From Microtetraspora malaysiensis (lineage in GTDB: Bacteria > Actinomycetota > Actinomycetes > Streptosporangiales > Streptosporangiaceae): a stretch of DNA of 64,000 nt. A program made the translations under genes and the position numbers. Location of the stretch: assembly GCF_001528665.1 (NCBI RefSeq), contig NZ_BBYJ01000034.1:1-64000 (forward strand), written 5' to 3'. Positions 47,994-56,000 of this stretch are shown here, piece by piece (positions within the stretch are counted from its first letter, which is position 1; each line of letters begins with the position of its first letter). The notes below the pieces were generated by a model. That model searched no databases. It saw only the letters and a program-made list of their open reading frames with translations, and was not told where the DNA came from.

Positions 47994-49574
47994 TCAGGCG
48001 TAGAACGCGTGGACGTTGTCACGCGGAGCCGCCCGATGCTCGCCCGCCGGACCGCGCGCGAAGGCGCGCAGCAGGTTCGCCGTCGTCCTGGTCACGAACT
48101 TGCGGGTCCGCGCGTCCATCCCGTGCAGCTGCGGCCCTCCCGGATAGCCGGCCCTGAGCGCCTCCACCCACCGCATCGTGCCCGTCGCGAAGACCCCGGC
48201 GCCGCTCGGCGTCGTGTAGTACGCCGAGTCGGCGAAGCTGGGCCGGTTCCCGCACATCAGGGGCGAGTGGGCGATGATCTCGATCGGCCGGGGCGTCGGC
48301 ACGCTCGGCGTCACCCGGTCGTACTCCACGCCGACCAGGTGCGGGAACGCGTCGCCGCGCCGTACCCCGGTCCCCTCGAACAGCCAGTGGTGCGGCGCCG
48401 TCACCACGTAGGGGGCGTCGGCGGGGAACCCGTCGTAGTAGACCCCCGTGAGCGACGACTCCGGGTCGGGCGCGGGCGCCGACCGGAAGTCCGCGGTCAC
48501 CTCGGCGGGGCGCCGCCCGTACATGGGGTCGCTGGCGTACTGGTCCTTGTAGCAGACGATCAGGCGGCCCCGGTCCTCGATCCGGATGCGGCGGTAGCAC
48601 GTGTTGGCCCCGAGGAACGCGATGTTGGAGCCGGCGTCCCTGACCCGGGTGACCTGCCTGCGGGCCTGCGGCGTCCAGTACTCGTCGTGGCCGAGGAAGA
48701 CGACGGCCGCCGCGCCCTTCATCACCTCGGGCGTCAGGTCCAGGCCCGTCGTGTACGCCAGCGGGACGCCGAGGCGCTCGGCGAGGACGACCAGCCCCCG
48801 CTCGTAGACGAGGAACTTCTCCGCGCCGCTCTTGTCGTAGGGGCGGTCGAAGCTGACCGCGAGCGAGCGGGCGCCGTAGCTGCCGTCCTTGCCGTAGTAG
48901 AGGCTGTAGCCGCCCCACTGGTTGTACGCCTGCCAGGTGGCCGCCGCGTGCACCAGCAGCGTCCGCCCCGTGGCGTCCGTGGAGCGCACGATGAGCGGCA
49001 CGTACCGCTGGTGCCCCTTGGCGGAGTCGAGCCGCAGCAGGTAGGCGCCCTCCGGCCAGCCGGCCGTCGGCACCGTGAGGGAGCGCCGCCAGTTCGCGTG
49101 CACCGTGCGGGTCGCGCCGTCGATGTCGCCGCGCCCCTGCCTGCGGCCGGGCAGCCACTCCGACCGCCACACCCGGCGCGCCTCGGCCCCGCCGTACCAG
49201 CCCATGCGGTACGCGGTGACCCGGTAGCGGTCGGCGGTGGTCGAGACGCGCAGCTCGACCGGGTGGCCGGGAAGCACGCTCACCTGGTCGCAGTACCCCT
49301 CGATGGCCTCGGCGGGGCCGTACGAGCGGGCCCGCCAGGCGGGGTCGCCGGGCCGGAGCCGTTCGTAGCGGGTCGGCGGCGGGGACGCCGCCGGGTCGGG
49401 GGAGGGACTCTGGGACGGCAGCAGGAGCGGCCCGGACGCCGGCGTTCCGGCCGCGCCCGCCCGCGTCGCCTCCTCCGCGGCACCGGACCCGCAGGCCGTG
49501 GCCCCCGCGCCGGCGGCGGCCACCACACCGAGGAAGGTCCGGCGGCTCAGCCTGCCGCCGTCGTTCTCGCCCAT
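47994..49574 (-). CDS. Tat-exported lipoprotein with dimethylformamidase-like domain
   Basis: The product is 526 residues. The N-terminus has a twin-arginine signal (LSRRTFLGVV) and a lipobox-like GATAC, followed by a Pro/Ser-rich spacer, so it is probably a surface lipoprotein. The body matches the C-terminal domain of the N,N-dimethylformamidase beta subunit family: VTAYRMGWYGGAEARRV, LLVHAAATWQAYNQWGGYSLY, VVFLGHDEYWTPQARRQV and SNIAFLGANTCYRRI. The enzymatic activity of stand-alone, exported members is not known. ATG at 49574. It is convergent with ctaB and divergent from the PrsW gene. Confidence 0.82.
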   Translation of the reverse strand: MGENDGGRLSRRTFLGVVAAAGAGATACGSGAAEEATRAGAAGTPASGPLLLPSQSPSPDPAASPPPTRYERLRPGDPAWRARSYGPAEAIEGYCDQVSVLPGHPVELRVSTTADRYRVTAYRMGWYGGAEARRVWRSEWLPGRRQGRGDIDGATRTVHANWRRSLTVPTAGWPEGAYLLRLDSAKGHQRYVPLIVRSTDATGRTLLVHAAATWQAYNQWGGYSLYYGKDGSYGARSLAVSFDRPYDKSGAEKFLVYERGLVVLAERLGVPLAYTTGLDLTPEVMKGAAAVVFLGHDEYWTPQARRQVTRVRDAGSNIAFLGANTCYRRIRIEDRGRLIVCYKDQYASDPMYGRRPAEVTADFRSAPAPDPESSLTGVYYDGFPADAPYVVTAPHHWLFEGTGVRRGDAFPHLVGVEYDRVTPSVPTPRPIEIIAHSPLMCGNRPSFADSAYYTTPSGAGVFATGTMRWVEALRAGYPGGPQLHGMDARTRKFVTRTTANLLRAFARGPAGEHRAAPRDNVHAFYA

Positions 49575-49754
49575 CCGCTCCGCCCCCTGTGACGAACGGC
49601 ACACATGAAGATCACTTCGACAGCACGTTACCCGCGGCCGGGAAAGGCCCGGTCGAGCATATGGTCAGGCGGTGGTCCGCATTGGGGAAAGCCGAAGGAC
49701 ATCCTCGGCCAAGGGATCTTCGGGGGCGGGGCGGACAGCGGGTCCCCAGTCGGT

Positions 49755-49760
49755 TACATT
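49755..49760 (+). promoter_or_regulatory. -10 box for a leaderless PrsW transcript
   Basis: TACATT ends six bases before the GTG at 49767, the spacing seen when transcription starts at the start codon. No clear -35 is visible. Confidence 0.45.
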
Positions 49761-49766
49761 CGCGGA

Positions 49767-50993
49767 GTGGCGAGCCTGGATCCGCGTACCGTGCTGAAGG
49801 AACGTCCGTCGGTCGGGCTGATCATCGGTCTGGTTCTGGCAGGCGTCTGCGCCCTCGTGACGCTCTCGTTCGACATCTTCGACGGCGAGCCCGTCCAGTT
49901 CTTCATCGCCCTCGTGCTCGCGGTCGCCCCCGTCCCGGTGCTGCTCGCCGGGGTGCTCGCCCTCGACCGGATGGAACCCGAGCCGCGCGCCAACCTCGCC
50001 TTCGCGTTCGCCTGGGGCGCGGGGGTGGCCGTGCTCTTCGCCGGTCTGCTCAACTCGCTCAATCTGATCTATATCGAGCACCAGATCGGCAACACCACCG
50101 ACGCCCGCAACCTCGTCGCGACGTTCGGCGCCCCGCTGGTCGAGGAGACCATGAAGGGCCTGGTGCTGGTCGGGCTGCTCCGGTTCCGCCGCCAGGAGCT
50201 CGACGGCCCGACCGACGGCATCATCTACGCCAGCATGGTCGGCCTGGGGTTCGCCATGTCGGAGAACGTCAGCTACTACCTGGCCGCGCTGTCCGAGCAC
50301 GGCCCGGAGGGGCTCGCCGCCACGGTCGTGCTCAGGGGCGTGCTCTCGCCGTTCGCGCACCCGCTGTTCACCTCCTTGATCGGCATCTCCGTGGCGTACG
50401 CGGCCCAGCGGCGCGGCGCGACCGGGGTGGTGCTGGCGGGCTGGGCCGGCGCGATGGTGCTGCACGGCCTGTGGAACGGCCTCGCCTCGTTCGGCGGCTT
50501 CCCCGGGCTCGCGGTCGCGTACCTGGTGCTGATGGTCCTGCTGTTCATCGAGTTGGGCGTGATCTTCCGGGACCGCAAGCGGATCGTCGCGCTGATCCAC
50601 CACTACCTGCCGCCGTACGAGCGCAACGGGCTGATCAACGAGGCGGACATCTTCATGCTGTCGTCGCTCAAGGGCCGGCGGCAGGCGCGCCAGTGGGCCA
50701 AGGCCCACGGGGGCAAGGCGGGGGTGCGGGCGATGAGCGACTACCAGCTGGCCGCCACCGAGCTGGGGCTGCTGCACGCGCGGGCGTCCCGCGGAGGGAT
50801 CGACGAGAGGTCCTTCCTGGAGCGGCAGCGCGAGCTCGCCGGCCTCATGGCGCACGCGCGCATGTCGTTCCCGCGGCCCACGGCCGCCCAGGGGATGCCG
50901 CCGCCCGGATACGCGCCCGGGGCCCCGCCCCCCGGGCAGCCCCCTCCGCCGCCTCCGGGGCGTCCCCGCTGGACCCCGCCATCTGGCGCGTAG
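49767..50993 (+). CDS. PrsW family intramembrane metalloprotease
   Basis: The product is 408 residues with about eight or nine membrane helices. Metalloprotease motifs lie inside the membrane: APLVEETMKGLVL (EExxK), GLGFAMSENVSYY (ExxxY), FAHPLFTSLIG and VLHGLWN (His/Asn ligands). PrsW proteases cleave anti-sigma factors (RsiW in Bacillus); the substrate here is unknown. The C-terminus is a long cytoplasmic part ending in a Pro/Gly-rich tail (GAPPPGQPPPPPPGRP). GTG at 49767 is chosen because of the -10 six bases upstream; the longer ATG start at 49605 lacks a ribosome site. Confidence 0.85.
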   Translation: MASLDPRTVLKERPSVGLIIGLVLAGVCALVTLSFDIFDGEPVQFFIALVLAVAPVPVLLAGVLALDRMEPEPRANLAFAFAWGAGVAVLFAGLLNSLNLIYIEHQIGNTTDARNLVATFGAPLVEETMKGLVLVGLLRFRRQELDGPTDGIIYASMVGLGFAMSENVSYYLAALSEHGPEGLAATVVLRGVLSPFAHPLFTSLIGISVAYAAQRRGATGVVLAGWAGAMVLHGLWNGLASFGGFPGLAVAYLVLMVLLFIELGVIFRDRKRIVALIHHYLPPYERNGLINEADIFMLSSLKGRRQARQWAKAHGGKAGVRAMSDYQLAATELGLLHARASRGGIDERSFLERQRELAGLMAHARMSFPRPTAAQGMPPPGYAPGAPPPGQPPPPPPGRPRWTPPSGA

Positions 50994-51032
50994 CGCACGA
51001 GATCCCCGCGACCCCGGGCCGTACCCGCGCGA

Positions 51033-51743
51033 TCAGGAGGCGAGGGCGCGGTCGAGGGTGACCTCGCGCGGACCGAGCAGGGGGTCCGTGTGGAGGATCC
51101 GCGCCTCCAGGAGCGCCTTCGCGGAGGCGAAGAACTCGCGGGCGGCGTAGATGGACGTCTGCAGCGGCCAGTCCGTGAAGGAGTCGTCGCCGACGCCGAA
51201 GGCGTCCAGCCCCGCCGTACGGCACAGCGCGACGGCGCGCGGCAGGTGGAAGTTCTGCGTCACCACGACCGCCCGCGACGCCCCGAAGATCTTCCGGGCG
51301 CGCACGCAGGAGGCCCAGGTGTCGAACCCGGCGTAGTCGAGGACGACCTTCTCCGCGGGGACGCCGTGGGCGGTGAGGTAGTCGCGCATCGCCGTCGGCT
51401 CGTCGTAGCCGACCCGGCTGTTGTCGCCCGACACCAGCAGCGCGCGGACCTTGCCCGCGTGGTAGAGCCGGGCGCCGATGTCGAGCCGGGTGCGCAGCAT
51501 CGGCGTGGGGGCGGCGTGCGCGGTGAGCCCGGCGCCGAGCACGACGGCGACCGGCATCGCGGGCACCGAGGAGAGCCAGGCGTCCGAGCGGTCCGCCGTG
51601 ACGCGGTGCCCGGAGCTGTCCAACCACGCCCAGGTCATCGGGGTGAGGGCCAGAACGCTCAGCGCGACCAGGACCTGGAAGCCGCGTCGCAGGCCGCCGC
51701 GCGACCAGGTCCAGGGGAGCAGTCGACTCGGGAGGGCGCTCAT
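51033..51743 (-). CDS. SanA/YdcF-like DUF218 membrane protein
   Basis: The product is 236 residues. One N-terminal transmembrane helix (GFQVLVALSVLALTPMTWAWL) is followed by a DUF218 domain: PVAVVLGAGL, ALLVSGDNSRVGYDEPTAMRDYL, and VVVTQNFHLPRAVALCRTAGLDAFGV. SanA-type proteins affect envelope permeability to vancomycin; DUF218 relatives act in cell-wall lipid-carrier metabolism. The active-site Asp/His pattern (SGDN, NFHLPRA) is intact. ATG start. It is convergent with the PrsW gene and precedes the two-component genes on the same strand. Confidence 0.85.
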   Translation of the reverse strand: MSALPSRLLPWTWSRGGLRRGFQVLVALSVLALTPMTWAWLDSSGHRVTADRSDAWLSSVPAMPVAVVLGAGLTAHAAPTPMLRTRLDIGARLYHAGKVRALLVSGDNSRVGYDEPTAMRDYLTAHGVPAEKVVLDYAGFDTWASCVRARKIFGASRAVVVTQNFHLPRAVALCRTAGLDAFGVGDDSFTDWPLQTSIYAAREFFASAKALLEARILHTDPLLGPREVTLDRALAS

Positions 51744-51767
51744 GGAGCGCCAAGTCTAGTGCGCGGG

Positions 51768-52436
51768 TCAGGACCGGTCGGCCGCTTCGGCGTCATGGAC
51801 GATGAGCGCGATCTGGACCCGGTTGTTCAGCCCCAGCTTCGTGAGGATCCGCGACACGTGGGCCTTGACCGTCGGCACGCTCAGGTAGAGCTCGGCCCCG
51901 ATCTCCGCGTTGGACTTGCCCTCGCCGAGCGCGACGGCGACCTCCCGCTCGCGCACGCTGAGCTTGTCCAAGTGGACGCGGGCCCGATCCCGGCGGCCTC
52001 CCGCGCCACCGTCGGAGACGTGCGAGATGAGCTGGCGGGTGACCGCGGGCGACAGGATGGGCTCACCCGCGGCGACCTTGCGTACGGCGGACACCAGGTC
52101 GGCCGGGTGGATGTCCTTGAGCAGGAACCCGGCCGCGCCCGCCCGCAGCGCCCGCAGCACCTGCGCGTCGGCGTGGAAGGTGGTCAGCACCACCACCTCG
52201 GGCGGGCCGGCCGTCGCGCGCAGCGCCTCGGTGGCGGTCAGCCCGTCCACCCGGGACATCCGGATGTCCATGAGCACCACGTCCGGCCGGTGCTCGGCGA
52301 CCATGAGCGGCACCTGGTCGCCGTCGGCCGCCTCGCCGGCGATCTCGATGTCGCCCGCGCCCGCCAGGATCATCGACAGCCCGGCGCGCACGAGCGCGTC
52401 GTCGTCCACGATGAGCACCTTGATGCGACGGTCCAT
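51768..52436 (-). CDS. NarL/LuxR-family response regulator
   Basis: The product is 222 residues. The receiver domain has the acidic triplet DDD (11-13), phospho-acceptor Asp57 in VVLMDIRM, a Thr-Thr pair in VVVLTTFHA, and Lys in LLKDIHPADL. The C-terminal LuxR helix-turn-helix is KLSVREREVAVALGEGKSNAEIGAELYLSVPTVKAHVSRILTKLGLNNR. It starts 17 bases after the kinase gene, so it is the cognate regulator. Its target may be the inverted repeat in front of the kinase and the neighbouring membrane genes (inference). Confidence 0.93.
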   Translation of the reverse strand: MDRRIKVLIVDDDALVRAGLSMILAGAGDIEIAGEAADGDQVPLMVAEHRPDVVLMDIRMSRVDGLTATEALRATAGPPEVVVLTTFHADAQVLRALRAGAAGFLLKDIHPADLVSAVRKVAAGEPILSPAVTRQLISHVSDGGAGGRRDRARVHLDKLSVREREVAVALGEGKSNAEIGAELYLSVPTVKAHVSRILTKLGLNNRVQIALIVHDAEAADRS

Positions 52437-52453
52437 GCCCTCCCTTTCTCGAG

Positions 52454-53656
52454 TCACGACCACGGCAGCCAGGCGCGGAGCACGAACGCGCCCTCGTCCG
52501 CCAGGTGGTGGTCCAGTCGTCCGCCGGCCAGCTTGGCACGTTCGGCCAGGCCGATGAGCCCGGTGCCGGCGCCCGGGATCTCGGAGGCGGTCTGCCGCCG
52601 GTGCGCCGCCGCCGGCACCGGGTTGGCGACCTCGACCGTCAGCCCCGCGCCGGGCGTTCCGGTCACCCGTACGGTCACCGGGGCGCCGGGGGCGTGCTTG
52701 CGGGCGTTGGTCAGCGCCTCCTGGACGATGCGGTAGGCGTTGCGGCCCAGCGCCTCGGGCGGCGCGGGCGCGGACGGCGCGGGCGCGACGAGGTCGAGTG
52801 CGACGTCCATCCCGGCCTGCCGCGACTCCTCCACCAGCGCGGGCAGGTCGGCCAGCGTCGGCTGCGGGCGCTCCGGCCGCGCGTCCTCCGGCGCCTGTCG
52901 CAGGACGCCGATCACCTCGCGCAGGTCCTGCAGCGCCTGGTGGGCGCTGGTCCTGATGGCGCTCGCCGCCCGCTGGATCTGCTCGGGCGGGGCGCCGGGG
53001 CTGTACTCCAGGGCCCCGGCGTGCAGGCTGAGGATCGAGATGCGGTGGGCGAGCACGTCGTGCATCTCGCGGGCGATCCGTTCCCGCTCGAGCTGTCTGG
53101 CCTCGTCGGCGGCGGCGGACGCCCGGGCCCGCAGGGAGATGACGAGCTGCCGCCGGGCCCGTACGACGATCCCCCACGCGAAGATCATCATGACGACCGC
53201 CGTCAACAGCAGGAACGAGCCCCACACGCCGAACTCGGGGTCCGGCCAGATGTGCACGTAGGGGATCGCCGTCAGGAGGAAGAAGGCGGCGACCGGTCCG
53301 GCGACCTTGAAGGGGCGGTGCACGGCCACGGTGAACAGGGCCACCACGCCGGCGCCGCCGATCAGCGTGAACACCGAGCCGAGCAGCGACGTCGCCAGGG
53401 CCAGGGTGACCGGCCACCGGCGGCGCAGCCACACGGCAGCGCAGGCCAGCGCGCCGAGCACCTGCTCGGCGACGACGTACGCCCGCGGCTTGCCGGCGAT
53501 GTCCGGCGCCGAGGCGATCGCCAGCCCGCAGGCGGACAGGAACAGCGCCGTGTCCACGATCCAGTCGCGTGTGGAGCGCCGCGCGGGCCGCTCGCCCTCG
53601 CCCTCGCCGAGGAGGACCGAGGGCAGCAGCCACCGGTACTCCGTCCTCGACTTCAT
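52454..53656 (-). CDS. Sensor histidine kinase (HisKA_3 type)
   Basis: The product is 400 residues. Four or five membrane helices occupy about residues 35-170 with little extracytoplasmic sequence, as in intramembrane-sensing kinases. The dimerisation helix carries the phosphorylated His in ERIAREMHDVLAHRISILSLHAGALEY, and the ATPase domain shows IVQEALTNARKHAPG (N box) and GTGLIGLAERAKLAGG (G box). The first Met (53656) is preferred; a GTG at 53662 adds two residues. A TAACCT box lies 8 bases ahead, so the transcript may be near-leaderless. It diverges from the PH-domain gene group. Confidence 0.92.
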   Translation of the reverse strand: MKSRTEYRWLLPSVLLGEGEGERPARRSTRDWIVDTALFLSACGLAIASAPDIAGKPRAYVVAEQVLGALACAAVWLRRRWPVTLALATSLLGSVFTLIGGAGVVALFTVAVHRPFKVAGPVAAFFLLTAIPYVHIWPDPEFGVWGSFLLLTAVVMMIFAWGIVVRARRQLVISLRARASAAADEARQLERERIAREMHDVLAHRISILSLHAGALEYSPGAPPEQIQRAASAIRTSAHQALQDLREVIGVLRQAPEDARPERPQPTLADLPALVEESRQAGMDVALDLVAPAPSAPAPPEALGRNAYRIVQEALTNARKHAPGAPVTVRVTGTPGAGLTVEVANPVPAAAHRRQTASEIPGAGTGLIGLAERAKLAGGRLDHHLADEGAFVLRAWLPWS

Positions 53657-53701
53657 GTTCACCGAGGTTACGGCGTGATCGCGGGTGCGCGACAGCGACC
53701 A

Positions 53702-53723
53702 AAGTAGCCGGTCTCGGCTACTT
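53702..53723. promoter_or_regulatory. 9-bp inverted repeat between kinase and membrane genes
   Basis: AAGTAGCCG-GTCT-CGGCTACTT is a perfect 9-bp inverted repeat. It lies 46 bases before the kinase start and 44 bases before the small membrane gene, so a protein bound there could control both directions. As RNA it would also fold as a hairpin. Confidence 0.55.
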
Positions 53724-53766
53724 CGGGCAGAAGCGGCCGCTCGCGCCGCTCCCTGAGGCTTGCACC

Positions 53767-53991
53767 ATGAAGACGTTGCTGGAGATCGCGGGCTGGGTGG
53801 CGCTGGTGCAGGGGGTGGGCGGCGTCGGCAACACCCTGCTCGGCTGGTGGCGGTGGGCGCACGACCTGCTGATCGTCCACCGGCTCGACGTGCTGGCGGG
53901 ATACGAGGTGTTCGCCTCGATCGCGCTGGCGGTGCTCGGCCTGGCCCTGCTCGGGACGGCCGGCGCCCTCAAGAAGGGCCGGGCCTCGTGA
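53767..53991 (+). CDS. Small membrane protein
   Basis: The product is 74 residues. Two hydrophobic helices (EIAGWVALVQGVGGVGNTLLG and VFASIALAVLGLALLGTAGAL) flank a short loop (WWRWAHDLLIVHRLDVLAGYE). No family is recognised. The ATG at 53767 has GAGG eight bases ahead. The stop overlaps the GTG of the YdbS-like gene (GTGA), so it is the first gene of a three-gene membrane operon. Function unknown; a partner of the bPH2 proteins is the obvious guess. Confidence 0.75.
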   Translation: MKTLLEIAGWVALVQGVGGVGNTLLGWWRWAHDLLIVHRLDVLAGYEVFASIALAVLGLALLGTAGALKKGRAS

Positions 53992-54482
53992 CGGCCTCTC
54001 TCCGGCTGCGCCCGCCGCGTCACCGGGCCGATCCGCGCGCGGTGGCGTGGTGGACGGTCCAGGCGCTGCTGGCCGCCGTCCCGGTGGCGGGCGCCGCGAT
54101 CTCGGCGTACTGGCGGTTCACGGACCGGCCCGCCTGGCTGGGCGCACTTCTGGTGGTGTTCGTCCTACTCTGCGCGGGCTTCGTCTTGGTGGTGCCCCGG
54201 GTGTACTACCGGACCGGGCGGTGGGAGGTCACCGAGGACGCGGTCTACACCCGTACCGGCCTGCTGACCCGGACCTGGCGGATCGCGCCGATGTCGCGTG
54301 TCCAGACGGTGGACACCGTACGCGGGCCGGTGCAGCGCCTGTTCGGCCTCGCGGACGTGACGGTGACGACGGCCTCGGCCGCCGGGCCGCTCAAGATCGA
54401 GGGGCTCGACGAGGAGCTGGCCGCCGAGCTGGCCGAACGCCTGACCGCGATCACGCAGAGCACCCCCGGAGACGCGACATGA
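53988..54482 (+). CDS. bPH2 (YdbS-like) membrane protein
   Basis: The product is 164 residues: two membrane helices (AVAWWTVQALLAAVPVAGAAIS and WLGALLVVFVLLCAGFVLVVP), then one bacterial PH domain (bPH2: YYRTGRWEVTEDAVYTRTGLLTRTWRIAPMSRVQTVDTVRGPVQRLFGLADVTVTTAS). The segment RTGLLTRTWRIAPMSRVQTV is typical of YdbS. Bacillus YdbS-YdbT pairs contribute to resistance against membrane-active peptides. It overlaps its neighbours on both sides (GTGA, ATGA). Confidence 0.88.
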   Translation: MTASLRLRPPRHRADPRAVAWWTVQALLAAVPVAGAAISAYWRFTDRPAWLGALLVVFVLLCAGFVLVVPRVYYRTGRWEVTEDAVYTRTGLLTRTWRIAPMSRVQTVDTVRGPVQRLFGLADVTVTTASAAGPLKIEGLDEELAAELAERLTAITQSTPGDAT

Positions 54483-55996
54483 TCCCCGACATCGAGGAGA
54501 CCGCCACGGAGGAGGACGCCGCCTGGCGGTCGCCGCACCCGCGCGTGGTGGTCGCCGCCGCCGTCTTCTCCCTCGCCGTCGCGGTCCCCGCCGCGATCGC
54601 CCTGGCGCGGTTCCTGGTCGGCAGGGGCGTCGCCCTGGACAGGGGCGTCGCGGCCGCGGCGGCCGCGGCTCTCCTCGTCGTCGGCGCGGCCGCGGTCTAC
54701 GAGACCGCCCGCAGGCGCGCCACCCGGTACCGCCTGACCGGCCGGCGCCTGGAGCTGCACAGCGGCATCTGGACCAAGGAGTACCGCGCCGTCCCGCGTG
54801 AGCGCGTGCGCAGCGTGGACGTCACCGCCGATCCCGTACGGCGGGTGCTCGGCCTGGCCGTGGTGAAGGTGGCCACGGGGGAGAAGGACGCCTCGGGCGG
54901 GCCGGCCGAGCTCACCCTCGACGCGCTCGCGGTCGCCGAGGCCGAGGCGCTGCGCGGCATCCTGCTCGGCGGGCGCGCGGAGCGGCCGGACGACGGGCCG
55001 CTCGCCGAGCTGCGCTGGTCGTGGATCAGATACGCCCCACTGACCGTGTGGACGTTCGTCGGCGGGGGCCTGGCTCTCGGCGGGCTGTACAAGCTGCTCG
55101 ACACGCTGGGATTCGAACCCGCGAAGTGGGAGACCGCCGCGCGGGTCTGGGAGTGGATCACCGCCACCCCGTGGATCACCGTGCCGCTCCTCCTGGCGGC
55201 CAACGCGCTCCTCGGGTTCGCGGGGGCGATCGTCCTGTACGCCGAGTCGTGGGGGCGGTACCGCCTGGAGCGCCGGCCGGGCGTCCTGCGGCTCCGCCGC
55301 GGCCTGCTCACCACCCGCTCTCTCACGCTGGAGGAGCGGCGGCTGCGCGGGGTGGCGGTGACGGAGCCGCTGCTGCTGCGGCTCGGTGGCGGGGCCAGGG
55401 TCACCGCGGTCACGACGGGGCTGCGGAAGGCCGAGGAGAACGCGACCGAGGAGGTCGCCGCGCTGACGCCGCCGCTGCCCGCCCGCGAGGCCCGCCGGAT
55501 CGCCTCCGCGGTGCTGAGGGAGGAGCTCGACCCGGCCGGGCTGCGCGGCCATCCGCGCGCGGCCCGCGGCCGGCGGGTGCGCCGGGCGCTGGTCGCCGCG
55601 GCGGCGCTCGCGGCCGCGCTGGACGTGCTGGACGCGTGGACCGCGTGGGTGCCCGCCTGGGCCTGGGCGCTGCCGGTGCTGGCCGTACCGGCCGGATGGG
55701 CGCTCGCGGCCGAGGGCTACCGATCGTTGGGACACGGCCTGACCCGGCGGTACCTGGTCACCCGCTCGGGCGCGGCCCGGCGCAGGACGGTCGCCCTGGA
55801 CCGCTCCGGGATCATCGGCCTGACGATCAGCGAGTCGCTGTTCCAGCGGCGGGCCGGCCTGGTGACCGTGTCGGCCACGACCGCGGCGGGCGAGGGCCGG
55901 TACGACGTGCTCGACGTGGGGCGGGACGAGGGGCTCCGGCTGGCCCGCCACGCGGTGCCGGGCCTGCTGGAGCCGTTCGTCGAGGAGAGCGGCTGA
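54479..55996 (+). CDS. bPH2 (YdbT-like) membrane protein with multiple PH domains
   Basis: The product is 505 residues. It alternates membrane segments and PH domains: helices near 30-75, first bPH2 (TRYRLTGRRLELHSGIWTKEYRAVPRERVRSVDVTADPVRRVLGLAVVKVATG), helices near 195-260, a second degenerate PH part (RLERRPGVLRLRRGLLTTRSLTLEERRLRGVAVTEPLLLRLGGGARVTAVTTG), helices near 365-405, and a third (RRYLVTRSGAARRRTVALDRSGIIGLTISESLFQRRAGLVTVSATTA). This is the YdbT arrangement. It is the last of three overlapping genes and ends four bases from convergent ctaA. Confidence 0.88.
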   Translation: MIPDIEETATEEDAAWRSPHPRVVVAAAVFSLAVAVPAAIALARFLVGRGVALDRGVAAAAAAALLVVGAAAVYETARRRATRYRLTGRRLELHSGIWTKEYRAVPRERVRSVDVTADPVRRVLGLAVVKVATGEKDASGGPAELTLDALAVAEAEALRGILLGGRAERPDDGPLAELRWSWIRYAPLTVWTFVGGGLALGGLYKLLDTLGFEPAKWETAARVWEWITATPWITVPLLLAANALLGFAGAIVLYAESWGRYRLERRPGVLRLRRGLLTTRSLTLEERRLRGVAVTEPLLLRLGGGARVTAVTTGLRKAEENATEEVAALTPPLPAREARRIASAVLREELDPAGLRGHPRAARGRRVRRALVAAAALAAALDVLDAWTAWVPAWAWALPVLAVPAGWALAAEGYRSLGHGLTRRYLVTRSGAARRRTVALDRSGIIGLTISESLFQRRAGLVTVSATTAAGEGRYDVLDVGRDEGLRLARHAVPGLLEPFVEESG

Positions 55997-56000
55997 CCGC

